A DNA stretch of 64,000 nucleotides from Timema cristinae (lineage: Eukaryota; Arthropoda; Insecta; Phasmatodea; Timematidae). The notes beneath the pieces are model-generated. The model saw only the letters and a program-made list of their open reading frames with translations. It did not search any database and was not told the origin of the DNA. This document shows positions 45,051 through 55,376 of this stretch, one piece after another; position 1 is the stretch's first letter; each line of letters opens with the position of its first letter. The stretch spans positions 48,447,048 to 48,511,047 of the forward strand of contig JBCFYV010000100.1 in the NCBI GenBank assembly GCA_039000515.1, in the 5' to 3' direction. The translations under genes and the position numbers were made by a program.

Positions 45051-45642
45051 AAAAAAAAAAATCTCGTGATGGGACCTTTTAATATAAATACCTTGACTAA
45101 GATGACTTACATGAGCACCCCTCGAGGCAACGATGAGAACTAGTCAATGTATCGACTGTGGTGATCTCGAGGGAAAAACTCGTGCCGTCTTTTAGGGGTA
45201 GTGGAAATAAGGGGTTGGGAAGGAGGAGATGGGGGGGACGTCAAACGACGATTAACTTGAACTAGATCAATAACTACCTTCTCCTCCTCTCTCTCTCTCT
45301 CTCTCTCTTTACATCCTCTACCTATTTCTAAAAAGGAAGAAAATGATAAATGCCATGTTCGTTGAGCAGGGTAGCGTTAAAACTTATTTGACAGCTCTTA
45401 GCACTTTGAATTAACCAATAAGTCAAGACAAGGATAGATAATAGTATTCCCGGCCTTTTTTTTTTCAAGGGGAGGAGGAGGGGGTGGAGGAGTGGAAGAT
45501 TAGATAAATTGTAAGACTAGAAAGTGAAGAGAATTAATGAGTTTTTTTTTAATGAAATATATTGTTTAATTTATTTTTATTTTCAAAAAATCTTGAGAAA
45601 GTATAATATAATTTCCATAAGAACTTTTCTTGGTTTTTTCCT
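45051..45642. other. No gene seen; (CT)n at 45289-45308
   Basis: Mixed composition to 45500 with purine-rich and CT-rich patches, then AT-rich. No coding frame. Confidence 0.4.
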
Positions 45643-45878
45643 AACATCGCGTCTTACTACACGTTCGGTTTATACGCTTATGTACTATTTACGCTAATGG
45701 ATAAGGGATTAGAAAGTTTATATTTAAAAGAATTGTGCTCTCATTTGCATGGGGAGAGAGCTTAAAATAATTTTGGAAAAAACACCCTCAGTATACTCGA
45801 AGGGGATTCGATCCTTGATCTCCAGGTCATCGGCAGTCTAGTCAACTACAATATTAGCGCGTGACCACCAAAAGGGTT
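45643..45878 (-). mobile_element. SC SINE, minus strand
   Basis: Tail complement (catcgcgtcttactacacgt), body, ggggattcgatccttgatct (B box complement), gcagtctagtcaac, head complement ending aaagggtt. Confidence 0.8.
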
Positions 45879-45916
45879 AACAACCCTATCACCATTAAGA
45901 GAATATTAAAATTATT

Positions 45917-46091
45917 CCAATTCGCTGGTAAAGTGTCTAAGGAATCACTCTAGCAATAGAATAGAATTCTGACGACGAAGAGATGAGGGTTGGAATCCCT
46001 GTTGAATGAAATTAGTTTTTTTTACCTACATCCTTTCCGCTCTTTCTACACGCAAATGCGGGTGTACCTCATCCAAACTCAATTTCTTCAC
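45917..46091 (+). mobile_element. SC SINE, 3' truncated, first of a head-to-tail pair
   Basis: Head aattcgctggtaaagtgtct, B box (agggttggaatccctg), body to acacgcaaatgcgggtgtac and ctcaatttct, then a second SC begins directly at 46092. The lost 3' end is unusual for a LINE-mobilised SINE. Confidence 0.7.
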
Positions 46092-46319
46092 AACCGCTTC
46101 AGTGGGTGCATGGTGTAAGGCGATACTCCTCAATGGACTAGACTGCCGATAAAGGGGATTTCGACGTTTGAATCTCAGTCGTAGTTTTTTTTTTCAAAAT
46201 TGTGTTTTATTTTCTCTTTCCACGAAATGCGGTTACATTCTTTAAATAATACCTTTCGAATCACTAAAATCATTAGCATAATTAGTATATTTGCGTATAT
46301 TCTGAATGGATAGTGTTAA
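46092..46319 (+). mobile_element. SC SINE, second of a head-to-tail pair
   Basis: Head aaccgcttcagtgggtgcat, ggactagactgccgataaag, B box (gacgtttgaatctcagtc), body, diverged tail (gcgtatattctgaatggata). Confidence 0.75.
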
Positions 46320-46775
46320 AGGTAAAAAAAACAAACGAAATTACCACAGGTTACCTTTATCGTATGGCGTGTTAGATTTAATTAGCTTCCATTCATACAA
46401 ACTTGCTATCGAATACTAAACATTCCGTTCTTGTCACGCATATTTCGTTACAGTGACCCAAAAATAAATAAATGTTATAGCGATATCGTGCAACGGTTCG
46501 TGTTCTCTCATTTCGCAGTTTGTAAACAAAACGCAGTTTGACAAGTGTACGGCGGTAATGTAATTTCCACGGTAATGCATCCTTCAATGTATGTTCTGTT
46601 GGAAAACGAAGTCAAACTAAAACCGCACTGTTTTCAAACAAGCCACGGAATATTTCGACCACAAACAGAGCCGATTATTTATATTTATAAATATACAATT
46701 GGCGAATCGGGACCAGAGTAACCCAATAATTATTAAAAAATAAATCTAGGGTTATATTATATTTATTTATATTTA
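46320..46775. other. Unique sequence, relatively CpG-rich 46340-46690
   Basis: Several CpG (tatcgtatggcgtg, atagcgatatcgtgcaacgg, gtacggcggtaat) in a patch that is not SINE-like. A 64-codon minus frame (46393-46587) has no known motif. It could be a regulatory or 5' exon region, or simply unique DNA. Confidence 0.3.
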
Positions 46776-46960
46776 GCACCGCGTCTTACTACCTGTTCGG
46801 ATTATACGCTTTAAGTACTGATTACGCTAATGGATTAATAATTGGGAAGGTTGAATTAAAGGAAGTGAACCCACATTTGCGGGGTAGGGAGAGTGGAAAA
46901 CCATTTAGGAAAAAACACCCCCAGTTCACCCGACCAAGATTCGAACCTCGATCTCCCCGT
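46776..46960 (-). mobile_element. SA SINE, minus strand, 5' truncated
   Basis: Tail complement (gcaccgcgtcttactacctg), consensus body, B box complement (aagattcgaacctcgatc), then stops at ctccccgt, so the A box is lost. The A-box-less copies in this window mean insertion lengths vary even for young SA. Confidence 0.88.
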
Positions 46961-47774
46961 TTTATCTTTATATTACATCATATATCTATGTTCTTCATGC
47001 TAAATTAACACCATTTGCACAACTTTACTAAAAATTGAATTATATTACAAATAATTTAGTCTTGTACTTTAAAATTAAGGTAATATAATTAAAATAATAA
47101 AAAATTATTAGAAAATAAGCAGCGCTTCTAATATTTTTAAACCAAAGAAAATTCGTTTATTTCAGGGTACATTCTTTAAATTTTAAGAGATTAATTTATT
47201 ATGTCTCTTGAATTTTCGTTCATTTTAGCTGTTGGTGTATTTTCTTTCGTCTTCCAAAATGTCTGCTATTTTGTAAATTATAATATGCTTTTACATCAGA
47301 GAAACCTTAACATTTTCCCCTGCTGTGTTGCTCCTTCTTAGGTTTTCTTGCCTACGTGATACTAGAAACGTTCATTCACTTTTTTTTTTTAATTTAATTA
47401 ATTACTGGAGAGAGATGAGCTGAAACAAATGGCTTCAGGTAAGAGATATGTTATATATAAAGCCCCACGGATACACTTATTTTAATTAAAACGTTTCAAA
47501 ATGCCAAATTCTCTCTAACTTCGAGAGATCTTGGGACTATTTTCTATCACATTCCTAACTTTTTTAGTTAGTTCAACTACATTATTTTATATAATATTCA
47601 TTTTTTTTTGGCAACAGTTAGTAAAACAACCGCCTTCGTAATAAATGGCTTTTCTGTCCATATGGAAGTAATTATTTTTAATTAATATTTTACCCGCATT
47701 AGGATGTGCACGGTCTAGATCAAGGATGACCACGATTAGGAAGGCACGTAGATATTTCAGGTTATTACGCATGA
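46961..47774. other. No gene seen; AT-rich
   Basis: Unique AT-rich sequence; a 61-codon minus frame at 47587-47772 has no motif. Confidence 0.45.
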
Positions 47775-47932
47775 GTGATAATTAGTCTAATGGGGTAGGG
47801 ACGATGAGGGAAGCATTTTAGAGGTAGTCAACCCGCATTCGTATTGGAGGAGAGTGGGAAACTCTATCGGTCTTTACGTCATCAGCAGGCCAGTCTAATA
47901 TTAGAGTGACACCGTAGACTATTTAAACATTA
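47775..47932 (-). mobile_element. SC SINE, minus strand, heavily degraded
   Basis: taatggggtagggacgatga, attttagaggtagtcaaccc, ggaggagagtgggaaact, then a deletion over the B box and gtcatcagcaggccagtcta, gacaccgtagac. Order and orientation fit SC. Confidence 0.6.
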
Positions 47933-48486
47933 CTAATTGTTATTTAAAATAGATTGTTTGTACTTGATTTTTGTACACGCCAATAAAAGTGAAAATCTCT
48001 ATATTAATTTAAATGATGGTGTCGGGTAGTGTTTTATCACTTAATTTATTGAGTATGTATATAATAAAAATATGATAAATGTGCCACATTAAAATGAATA
48101 GGGAAAAGTGTGGTATTTAAAATTGATTGAATACGCAGTTTACTATTTTTTATTAATTTGTTTATTTATATTGTATTTAATTTTAGTTTATTAAATTTGT
48201 ATATTTGTTCAACTAATATTTTTTCGTACTTCTATCCAAAATTTAAATAAGAAAAATGATATGGACTTTTAGCACAAAACTGTTATTGTCTTATATTTTT
48301 TCCTAGTTTGAAATACTTTATTCGGCTCTTAACCATTTCTTTAGACGTAGAAAGCACTTTATCTTTTTATTTAATCTTCTGTTATTAATTTTAAAAAAAC
48401 TCAAATTTTTATTAAAAGTAGTCTGTGTTTTATTTCCCTTGTCATTCTTCTCTTCTTTCCGTAAAATATGACCACACCTTTAAAAT
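47933..48486. other. No gene seen; AT-rich
   Basis: Unique AT-rich sequence with no frames longer than 60 codons. Confidence 0.4.
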
Positions 48487-48720
48487 AAATGGTACGGTGC
48501 ACCGCACATACTTTTCTCTCTTTATCTTAAAATGGAGACATTTACTAAAAATACTTTAGATTTACTAAACCAAATAATATAGATTGTTGCGCAAACATCA
48601 TATAAAAAAAGAGCTTCACATTCCACCAAATAGCATAAATGGAATAATATACATTCTCACAGAAACATTGAGAAAAACAAAAATTCTTCCACATTTTTTT
48701 TTTCCAAAGACAATAAATAA

Positions 48721-48722
<2 letters not shown>

Positions 48723-48766
<44 letters not shown>

Positions 48767-48780
48767 TATATATATATATA
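48723..48780. repeat. (TA)n microsatellite inside Rep1
   Basis: Two interruptions (ttta, tta). Overlapping frames of YIYIYI type are artefacts of this tract and the next. Confidence 0.95.
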
Positions 48781-48795
48781 CATCGTTATTTATTT

Positions 48796-48955
48796 TTACA
48801 TATACATTTATTTATTTTTACATATACATTTATTTATTTTTACATATACATTTATTTATATTTAAATATACATTTATTTATATTTAAATATACATTTATT
48901 TATATTTAAATATACATTTATTTATATTTATATTTATATATACATTTATTTATAT
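48796..48955. repeat. 22-base minisatellite, about 7 units
   Basis: The unit is acatatacatttatttatttt plus tt in the first copies and aaatatacatttatttatat plus tt in later copies, so two unit variants are arranged in blocks. It borders the (TA)n tract and lies inside Rep1. Confidence 0.85.
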
Positions 48956-49395
48956 TTTAGATATATTTATTTCGTACCTCAAATAGTGGTGGAGATACGA
49001 TTAAAATTGGAATTGTCTTCAATTAGAACTGCTATTTTATTTGTAATATTAAACAGTGTCTAGATATAAAGTTTAATCAAATTTGATCCTATAAAATAAA
49101 TCAATATGATCTCCTTTTTCACTTGAGTAAAATACCCTTAATTTTACGTTTGTATATCTATTTCAAAAATTTCCTCTTGAGAACCTTATAAAAACCTTAG
49201 ATACTAAGTTTTAGACCGATCAGTAAAATCATTTTTGCTCTAGACCAATATACATAAAAACGGTATTGCGAAATCGACACTTTCGGTTTAAGGGGGACAT
49301 GAAACGTCGACATTTATCACAATCTCAAGTTTGATTCTTTTTTTTCCCAACTATCACAATAGTCTACTTATCTCTCCAAGAGTTCGGGAGGAACT

Positions 49396-49727
49396 AAAAA
49401 AAGGCGTGAAATTATAAAAAACAAATTTACCTATAAAAACATTAAATTTCTTTTTGAAAATATTTTTTCCTAGTCAAACAATTTACTTGAGGGATATTAA
49501 AGATGAGTTAGATAATTATTTTTTTAGTTCTACATTTATATTAGCTGCTCATTTTACGTTGCTCTGAATATATTTTTTTTTTTAAATAAACGAATTGCCT
49601 CAATTGAAAACCGGAAATTCAGTGGATGTTAAAGTTGTAAGACGAAAGGAATTCATGAACCATTTAATTTTATATATATATATACAATTACGGCTCATGG
49701 TTGAAATATTGTTTGAGTATGCAAAAG
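49396..49727. other. No gene seen; AT-rich, possibly start of LINE fragment
   Basis: AT-rich. 49610-49690 may be a decayed upstream part of the LINE fragment that follows, but no conserved residues can be placed. Confidence 0.35.
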
Positions 49728-50022
49728 AAATATTTAAAGAGCTTTGAAATGTGGTGCTGTAGACAAAGTGAGCAACTTGGGTGGACAGATAGGCTGAAAA
49801 TGAAGTCCAAAGAAGAGTAGGTGGGAATAAAACCATGTGTTATGTGATTATTCGGTACAAAGCAAACTAGATCGAACACGTCCTTAGGAGGAACTGTTAT
49901 GCACGACGTCATATGCAGGAAAGGGAAAGAAGAGCTTAGGAAGGAGGTGGTTTCAAATATTTGATGACTAGAAGGAGAGAAGAACATTCTGGAAGCTGAA
50001 GGAGGAGGCAGAGAATAGGGCA
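49728..50022 (+). pseudogene. LINE reverse-transcriptase C-terminal fragment, plus strand
   Basis: Reads KYLKSFEMWCCRQSEQLGWT then DRLK; later LGGTVMHDVICRKGK; after a shift LGRRWFQIFDD, stop, KERRTFWKLKEEAENR. This follows the widespread insect LINE C-terminal pattern L-x-x-F-E-M-W-x-W-R-R, W-T-D-R, H-V-L-R-x-x-x-L, G-R-x-R-x-x-x-L-D-D, W-x-x-L-K-x-x-A-x-x-R. There are three or more stops and one frameshift. Longer minus-strand frames over the same bases are antisense shadows. Confidence 0.75.
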
Positions 50023-50734
50023 CAGTGTTGTTCTAAGTTCACTGAATAAAGGAATGGACCTGTCGTATGATAGAACACCAAATAATAAATAATAATTTGT
50101 TCTATAAATGATTTTATGTTGAAATGTGTCGTATTTAAAGGGAAACTCCAGATCAGTTGGTGATATATCAAAGTTTTATTTGACTTTGGAAATTTTGCGA
50201 AAATGGAAATGTTATTGTGGATGTCAAAGCCGAAACGAAGGAAATTAATCAAAACCTTTGACTTCCGACACTAAGAAACTTCCCAACGCCTCCCAATAAA
50301 GAGTCTAGAACTTATTAAAACTTTTTGTACCAAGTCATTTGACCGATTTTTCCAGTGACCACATCCAGTCAGCTCGAGCGTCAGAACAGAAATGTAATTT
50401 TCTCTGAAGGGGTGTAGAGCTGGAAAGAGGGGAGGATTTGGGGGGTGGGGGGGGGGGGGAAGGAGAGTTTGGTAGGAAACCAGAATCAAGACAAATGAGT
50501 TTCTCCTCCCGAGGGCAAACTTCATTCAGCGAGCATCAGATCCCGTTCCATCACAGCCTCCCTTCCCCTATACTTTTTTTTTTCACCCCCAGATAGCCCA
50601 CCCTCACCCCTGATAGAGTACCCCTAGCTCTTAGGCCACCCTGCGACGCCAAAGCTTCGGTCCAAACATTGTTAGAGGTCCACGCAGTCACATTTCACGC
50701 CCATTAATACAACAAGTAGGCACTGCTCTACTGG
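50023..50734. other. No gene seen; G run and C-rich stretch
   Basis: Mixed composition. G run at 50447-50459, C-rich 50560-50640. An 84-codon minus frame at 50271-50525 crosses the G run and is proline-rich low complexity. Confidence 0.4.
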
Positions 50735-51250
50735 CAAGGTATAGAGATAATGCAAGGTTAGATATGTAGATCGGCAATGCAGGGTATCAAGACTTTGTAA
50801 GCTAAAGCATACCGATTATGAGGTAAATCAGAATTATTATTTGGGTCAAAGTATCTTCTTGCCAAGATATATATTTATTATAATGTAAGGTATAGAGATA
50901 ATATGAGATAAGCTACATAGATAATGTAAGGCAAGGTATAAATCTATATTATAGTGCAAGGTATACAAATTTTGCGAGATAAGCTTTGACATAAAATATG
51001 TTTATAACTTAACACTTAAGTGAGACAAGGTATAGATAAAATGCTCGCCAGGATATTAACATATTATAGTGCAATGCCTTAAAACACTTGTGAGGCAAGG
51101 GATGTATATCGTGTGAGACAGGCTATAAAAATCATTTGAGATGATATGTGAATATATATGATAGTGCAAGGTATTAATATGTTGTTAGTTGAGGTATAAA
51201 TATATCTTACGGCAAGGTTTAACACTCTTGTGAGACAAGGTATAGAGAAA
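50735..51250. repeat. Degenerate interspersed repeat of CAAGGTATA type
   Basis: About eleven near-copies of (g)caaggtata(gagataat) occur at 20-90 base intervals: exact or nearly so at 50736, 50885, 50931, 50957, 51025, 51167, 51213 and 51235. They are often preceded by tgtgagaca or tatagtg. The variable spacing suggests an old tandem array now broken by indels. Function unknown. Confidence 0.55.
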
Positions 51251-51480
51251 GTTAGGTGGGGTGGTAATGTGGCGTGTGTAGGGGATGACATGCAAGTACA
51301 CAACGTTTTAGTAGGGAAACCTGAAGATAAAAGAATCTATTTTCTGGATGGCGATGGGAGGATAATATGAAAATGTATTTGAAGGAGGTTTGGTATCAGT
51401 TTAGGGATTGGAAAGGATTTCCCTCAGTCTAGGGTTGAGTGGCAGGCTTACGTTCTGGCGTTAATAGATTTTTGGGTTTA

Positions 51481-51833
51481 TTAAGGTGCAGCGGAAGAGG
51501 GCGCAAGTAATTTTACGGTTTTTATAGCATTACTTTTTTTTGGCCTAAACAAATTAAATATTTCTTTAGTAGCTACACAAAGCTTAGTTTTCTGCATATT
51601 CTAATATCAACAGATCTTGAATATCGGTCAAACGTGTCCTGAAATTTTGTCAAAACTTCTTTTCTTTATTTAAAATGTTTTGAACAAATTCTAGGACACC
51701 CTTGACCGATATTAAAGATATATTGATATTAGCATATATATTGCTACTCGAGAAATATTATTTATTTTTGCCATAAAATTTCAATTCTCTCAAAACTGTA
51801 CAAATACTTTCGCTCCTTCCGGCCGAACCTTAG
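51481..51833. mobile_element. Foldback element FB (copy 5, type 1)
   Basis: Left end ttaaggtgcagcggaagagg and right end ccttccggccgaacctta pair with the type 1 ends seen at 7755. Inner arms: taatatcaacagatcttgaa against ttaaagatatattgatatta; cgtgtcctg against aggacaccc. TTAA is intact on the left and TTAG on the right. Confidence 0.72.
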
Positions 51834-51995
51834 GGCCAGAGATATATATATATATATTTTTTTTTTATTTGGTATTAATACTACTTTTTAAAAGTGACAG
51901 GAGCAGACCACTTGAAAAGACGAATGTATATATTGCATAATCTTTTTGTAACCTACAGACACAATTTTTCCTCGCAGAATCCTACTATGCTTATG

Positions 51996-52451
51996 TTAGA
52001 TAGGAGCGAGAAGACATTTTAAAATGAAGAGAAAACAAAACAAAAATACGCTTCGTGACAGTGCAGCCAACCTATTAGGTAAATAAATATGGAATTCCTT
52101 CCTAAAGAGAAACATCACCGTAGCCCAATCATACGTAACCTTAGGTTGGAGCCAAATTACATATATATTATTCGATGAATTTGGTGTATTTTGCGAGAAG
52201 AACGCAAAAGGAAGAGGTAAAAAAGTTAACGACTTTGTTTGTGCTATTGCCAAGCTCAACAATTTATTCGTGCAAAGCAATGTGTCGTCTTTTGAATTGT
52301 CGACGGGAGTTAGAGAGAAAATCACCCTTTTTTCTTTTGCTGTTTTCCTTGTGCCTTTTACCAAAAGCTTACGAAGGTAAAATAATTTTCCAAAGACCAG
52401 ATCTTTAAAGAATCTGTTCAGAAGTAAAGAGTTTATATTGTTCGAAAGCAA
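51996..52451 (-). other. Unrecognised 151-codon open frame, coding status doubtful
   Basis: The longest repeat-free frame in the window starts at 52451 and ends at 51996 on the minus strand, encoding a Leu/Phe/Lys-rich, weakly hydrophobic sequence with no domain I recognise. The plus strand of 52142-52380 is also open for about 79 codons, with a donor-like taggtaaata upstream at 52075. Composition is ordinary for the region. Chance is a serious alternative. Confidence 0.2.
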
Positions 52452-52469
52452 ACATATTTTCCTTTATTT

Positions 52470-52700
52470 GAGATATTTAACGTGCACTTTCTGAAACGTC
52501 TGATTAAATCACACGACTTTTAAACTAACTTAAATATAGAACCAACACAACATCCAGACCACGACCGTTAATTCATCACTGTGAAAAGGGAAACACTTAT
52601 TTAATCAAATATACATTTCTCGGTCATACCAGGAATTGAACCCTGGACTCTTAACTAAGTTGATAGATGGGCTACTGACTGAACTATGGTGTCTGACCAC
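52470..52700 (-). mobile_element. SE SINE with Lys-like head, minus strand
   Basis: The minus strand head has catagttcagtcagtagccc (A box), followed by a B box (ccagggttcaattcctgg), close to tRNA-Lys in spacing and sequence. The body then leads to the SD-type tail (tttcagaaagtgcacgttaa, seen here as ttaacgtgcactttctgaaa). Related, poorer copies at 58353 and 55688. Confidence 0.7.
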
Positions 52701-53494
52701 AAACATTAATGTAATTGATTATTTGTGAATACGCTGTGACTGTTGTTGAACTTTTCAATCAGTGTGACTTTATTTTAATTAAAATAGATTTTTTTTAAAT
52801 AGGTGTATGCACCGCATCCTATTTAAGGGCCATCCATAAAACACGTAACACTAAGTTTGAGGGGGGGGGGGGGAGTGCCAGCTCTAATGTGTACATGGTG
52901 TTATAGGAAAATGGGGAAGAGGAAGGAAGGGGTGGGAATGAGGGATAGTATTTTTTTTAAGTATACGTGGTCTATGGATGACACCTAATATTTGCAAAAT
53001 CAAACGATGGTGAGAGTGTTAAGCAATTTGGCACTTTGAATGAGTGAATGGAGGAAGATTGAATCGCAATTAAAAATAATCACCTCAGAACGCCGGGTCA
53101 ACACTAATACACCTCTGGAAAGACAGAGAATATGAGGCTAACGCCTTGATTCGTGTGTGCAGCGCATTTTCTCCCTTTCCTATTAAAACACAAGCCTTTG
53201 CAATTACTTTATTTAAAAGGGCAGTGGCGGGACAGAGACCGCGCCCCTATTTTCCTGGTTAAAGATTGAAAAAAACTTCTAAAAGGAATAGACCCGCCCC
53301 AAATAACGCTGCTGGGAATTTATGCAAAACAAGTCTCCAAACTCTTCGTAAAATATATCTAGAAATTAGAATCGCTTTATTAACTTTTCTGGTAAAATGG
53401 TTTGCAAACCAGTTTATATATTGATTAAAAAAAACAGTTTTCCTCTCATTGTCTTCGCGACCCACATAACACTTATTTACCAACAATTCTTTTA
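52701..53494. other. No gene seen; 13-base G run
   Basis: AT-rich, with a G run at 52861-52873 and a purine-rich flank. A 79-codon minus frame at 53259-53498 has no known motif. Confidence 0.4.
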
Positions 53495-53535
53495 ACATCT
53501 CATTTTACTGCCCATTTGAGTTGTACGTATCTACT
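53495..53535 (-). mobile_element. Shared SINE tail fragment, minus strand
   Basis: acatctcattttactgccca then tttgagttgtacgta: a degraded tail complement with no body attached. Confidence 0.45.
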
Positions 53536-53602
53536 AACAATTTTCACTGAATATTACAATGTACAGTATTTACTATAACTTAATAATAGAAATAATAATT
53601 TC

Positions 53603-53885
53603 TGACCTGGTGGTCTAAGGGTAAGTTGTCGTCGGACCTCTGTGCTGGGGGTCCGGGTTCAATCCTCGGTCCCGGCACAGATTGAACTGATCGCCAAACC
53701 CTTCCTTCACCTTTGACAAGACTTGTATTAATCACAACTTATGAATGTGAGGAATGACAGGCCTCCAGCGTGGTTCGGATTCCACGTTAAACTGTAGATC
53801 CTCAATTTCATCTCACAATCACCCTACCATTACACATTAGCGTAAGTGTGTGTAGCCCGAACGGGTAGTAAGACGTGGTGCTAAT
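53603..53885 (+). mobile_element. SB SINE, full length
   Basis: Head gacctggtggtctaagggta, B box (gggttcaatcctcggtc), body, and tail in which the outer stem is partly lost (gtgtgtagcccgaacgggta). No clear target duplication. Confidence 0.9.
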
Positions 53886-53967
53886 AGTGATTGTGATAAT
53901 AAAAAGATAAATATTAATAGTTTTAAGAATAAAAGAGCCTGTATGACTTGGAATATGGATTTTTTTT

Positions 53968-54025
53968 AGCAGCGTGGTCCTACTACCTATCCAGTTTGTA
54001 CACTTATGTAATAATTACTCTAATA
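53968..54025 (-). mobile_element. SC tail fragment, minus strand
   Basis: agcagcgtggtcctactacc, tatccagtttgtacacttat and gtaataattactctaat: tail and 3' body complement only. A forward SC begins within about ten bases, so two SINE parts stand tail-to-head here. Confidence 0.6.
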
Positions 54026-54029
54026 CACT

Positions 54030-54237
54030 CACGCTGGTGGCCATGCAGACAAAGTCATCAGTCTCGTATTGTATAAATTGACGATGATGCGGAAATTTAA
54101 GTTTAAATCCTGATTGGTTGTACTGAGGTTTGATTTTTTTTTCTGAAGTATTTAATTATCTCTCCCTACATTCAAATGCACTTTAACCTTTTCTAAACAT
54201 ACCTTAACTCATATTGGTAAAACTATTTACATAAGGG
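54030..54237 (+). mobile_element. SC SINE, interrupted in its tail by the LTR-like element
   Basis: Head gctggtggccatgcagacaa, B box (agtttaaatcctgattgg), body (ctctccctacattcaaatgc), 3' body (aaactatttacataaggg). Sequence like the missing tail (atcggggtggtaagacgatg) resumes at 55429 after the LTR-like element. Confidence 0.65.
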
Positions 54238-55150
54238 TGTTACCCCCCCCCCCCTTTATTTATATACCAAATAAAAGTCAGGTTGGTCACAAGAGAGTTT
54301 ATTTATATTCAATAATAACAATAACAATACTCGATGAGAAAAGAGTGGGACAAGCCCGGAGTTAGGCGTAGGTAAAATAAGGCCATCAGAACTCATATAC
54401 AAACAAAGATATGGGGCACGACCCCAAGCAATAAGATGGCTGCCGTAGGTACCCACAGTATAAACAAACATTTAAATTGACCTCCATACAAATCTGTAAA
54501 GTACAATAACCCGCATACTAACAAAAAACACTAGACATTGACTATTCGTCATCGGCGACTCCCCGATAACTTATGAAAAAGAGAGAGTTCCCAAAAAAGG
54601 TTACTATCACAGCTATTCTAAAGCTCAAAAATTGAAACAAAGATCCATTATACAGATGCATCATTATAATTGAATAAGCTTGCAATTAACAATACTAATA
54701 CACTAAGAGCGTGGGCTCGTGACCCCAGATTTAACCAACAAAGTTTGGATCAATGCAAATTCAATCCCCCAACAATGACAGTAACATTGATCGTTCAATA
54801 TGATTTTACCCTAAATACTCAAAAGGTACGATATAACTAAACATCCCGCACATCAAACATGGCGGAGTAAATAGCTCCAAAACTATCCGTGAAGCGGATG
54901 AGATACGTCAACCAGAATAGTAATATCCCTAGATTTAAACTGCGCTGCAATGATCTCTACAAAAAGTCGCAGTTCCAATATATAATAAAATAAGTTAAAT
55001 TGTAAATAAATATCGGCCAAAACGTAATTTAGAATTCATCGTTACTCAAAACAGAATTTTGATACAAGTAAATTAAATCTAAGTTTGACACCAAGTGCCT
55101 CACCTATAGAATGCGGAGAAATGCGTGTCATGGCACTAGAGTCCTGCCAT

Positions 55151-55156
55151 TATATA
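55151..55156 (-). promoter_or_regulatory. TATA motif of the LTR-like element
   Basis: The minus strand reads ctgtatataatggcagg; the second copy keeps it at about 63972-63977. Position fits the U3-R boundary of an LTR. Confidence 0.4.
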
Positions 55157-55366
55157 CAGCCAAGGTAGCGTCACGTGTTCTCATGAGCGCGGGAAGCAAG
55201 GTAGGAGAAAGGGGAAGGGGAGTGAGTGCACTGTTCGAGAAGAATCTCGGGTGTTCAGGGCGAAATTTCAAATCTCGCGCCGCTCGACCGGCCGTTAACT
55301 CCAGAGCACTGTCGCTAGGCGCGCACGGGTCCACGCATGTAGATCGTCTTTTATTTATTCTTTCTT

Positions 55367-55376
55367 GGGGCGGGGC
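55367..55376. promoter_or_regulatory. GC box in the CpG-rich part of the LTR-like element
   Basis: ggggcggggc, a consensus Sp1/KLF-type site, in a stretch (55185-55345) with many CpG. About 210 bases upstream of the TATA motif on the minus strand. Confidence 0.35.

Larger units (their letters stand above)
48487..49395 (+). repeat. Rep1 dispersed repeat, copy 2, expanded by satellite DNA
   Basis: Starts aaataaatggtacggtgcac and follows copy 1 in order: ttaaaatggagacatttac, tccaccaaatagcataaatg, tatttcgtacctcaaatagt, tttagaccgatcagtaaaat, acatgaaacgtcgacattta, ctatcacaatagtctactta. A (TA)n tract and a 22-base minisatellite of about 230 bases together lie where copy 1 has a plain AT-rich stretch. 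Confidence 0.65.

Noticed and set aside
48584..48909. Tyr-Ile-repeat frames as small membrane proteins
   Set aside because: They are translations of (TA)n and the 22-base minisatellite.
49600..50252. Minus frames of 78-111 codons
   Set aside because: Antisense of the plus-strand LINE fragment or its flank; the plus strand carries the recognisable residues.
50735..51250. CRISPR array
   Set aside because: Spacing and motif length are irregular, the motif is not palindromic, and everything else is eukaryotic.
54256..54471. 71-codon minus frame conserved in both LTR-like copies (also 63068-63277)
   Set aside because: Nearly all differences between the copies change the amino acid, so there is no sign of protein selection; identity simply reflects the repeat.
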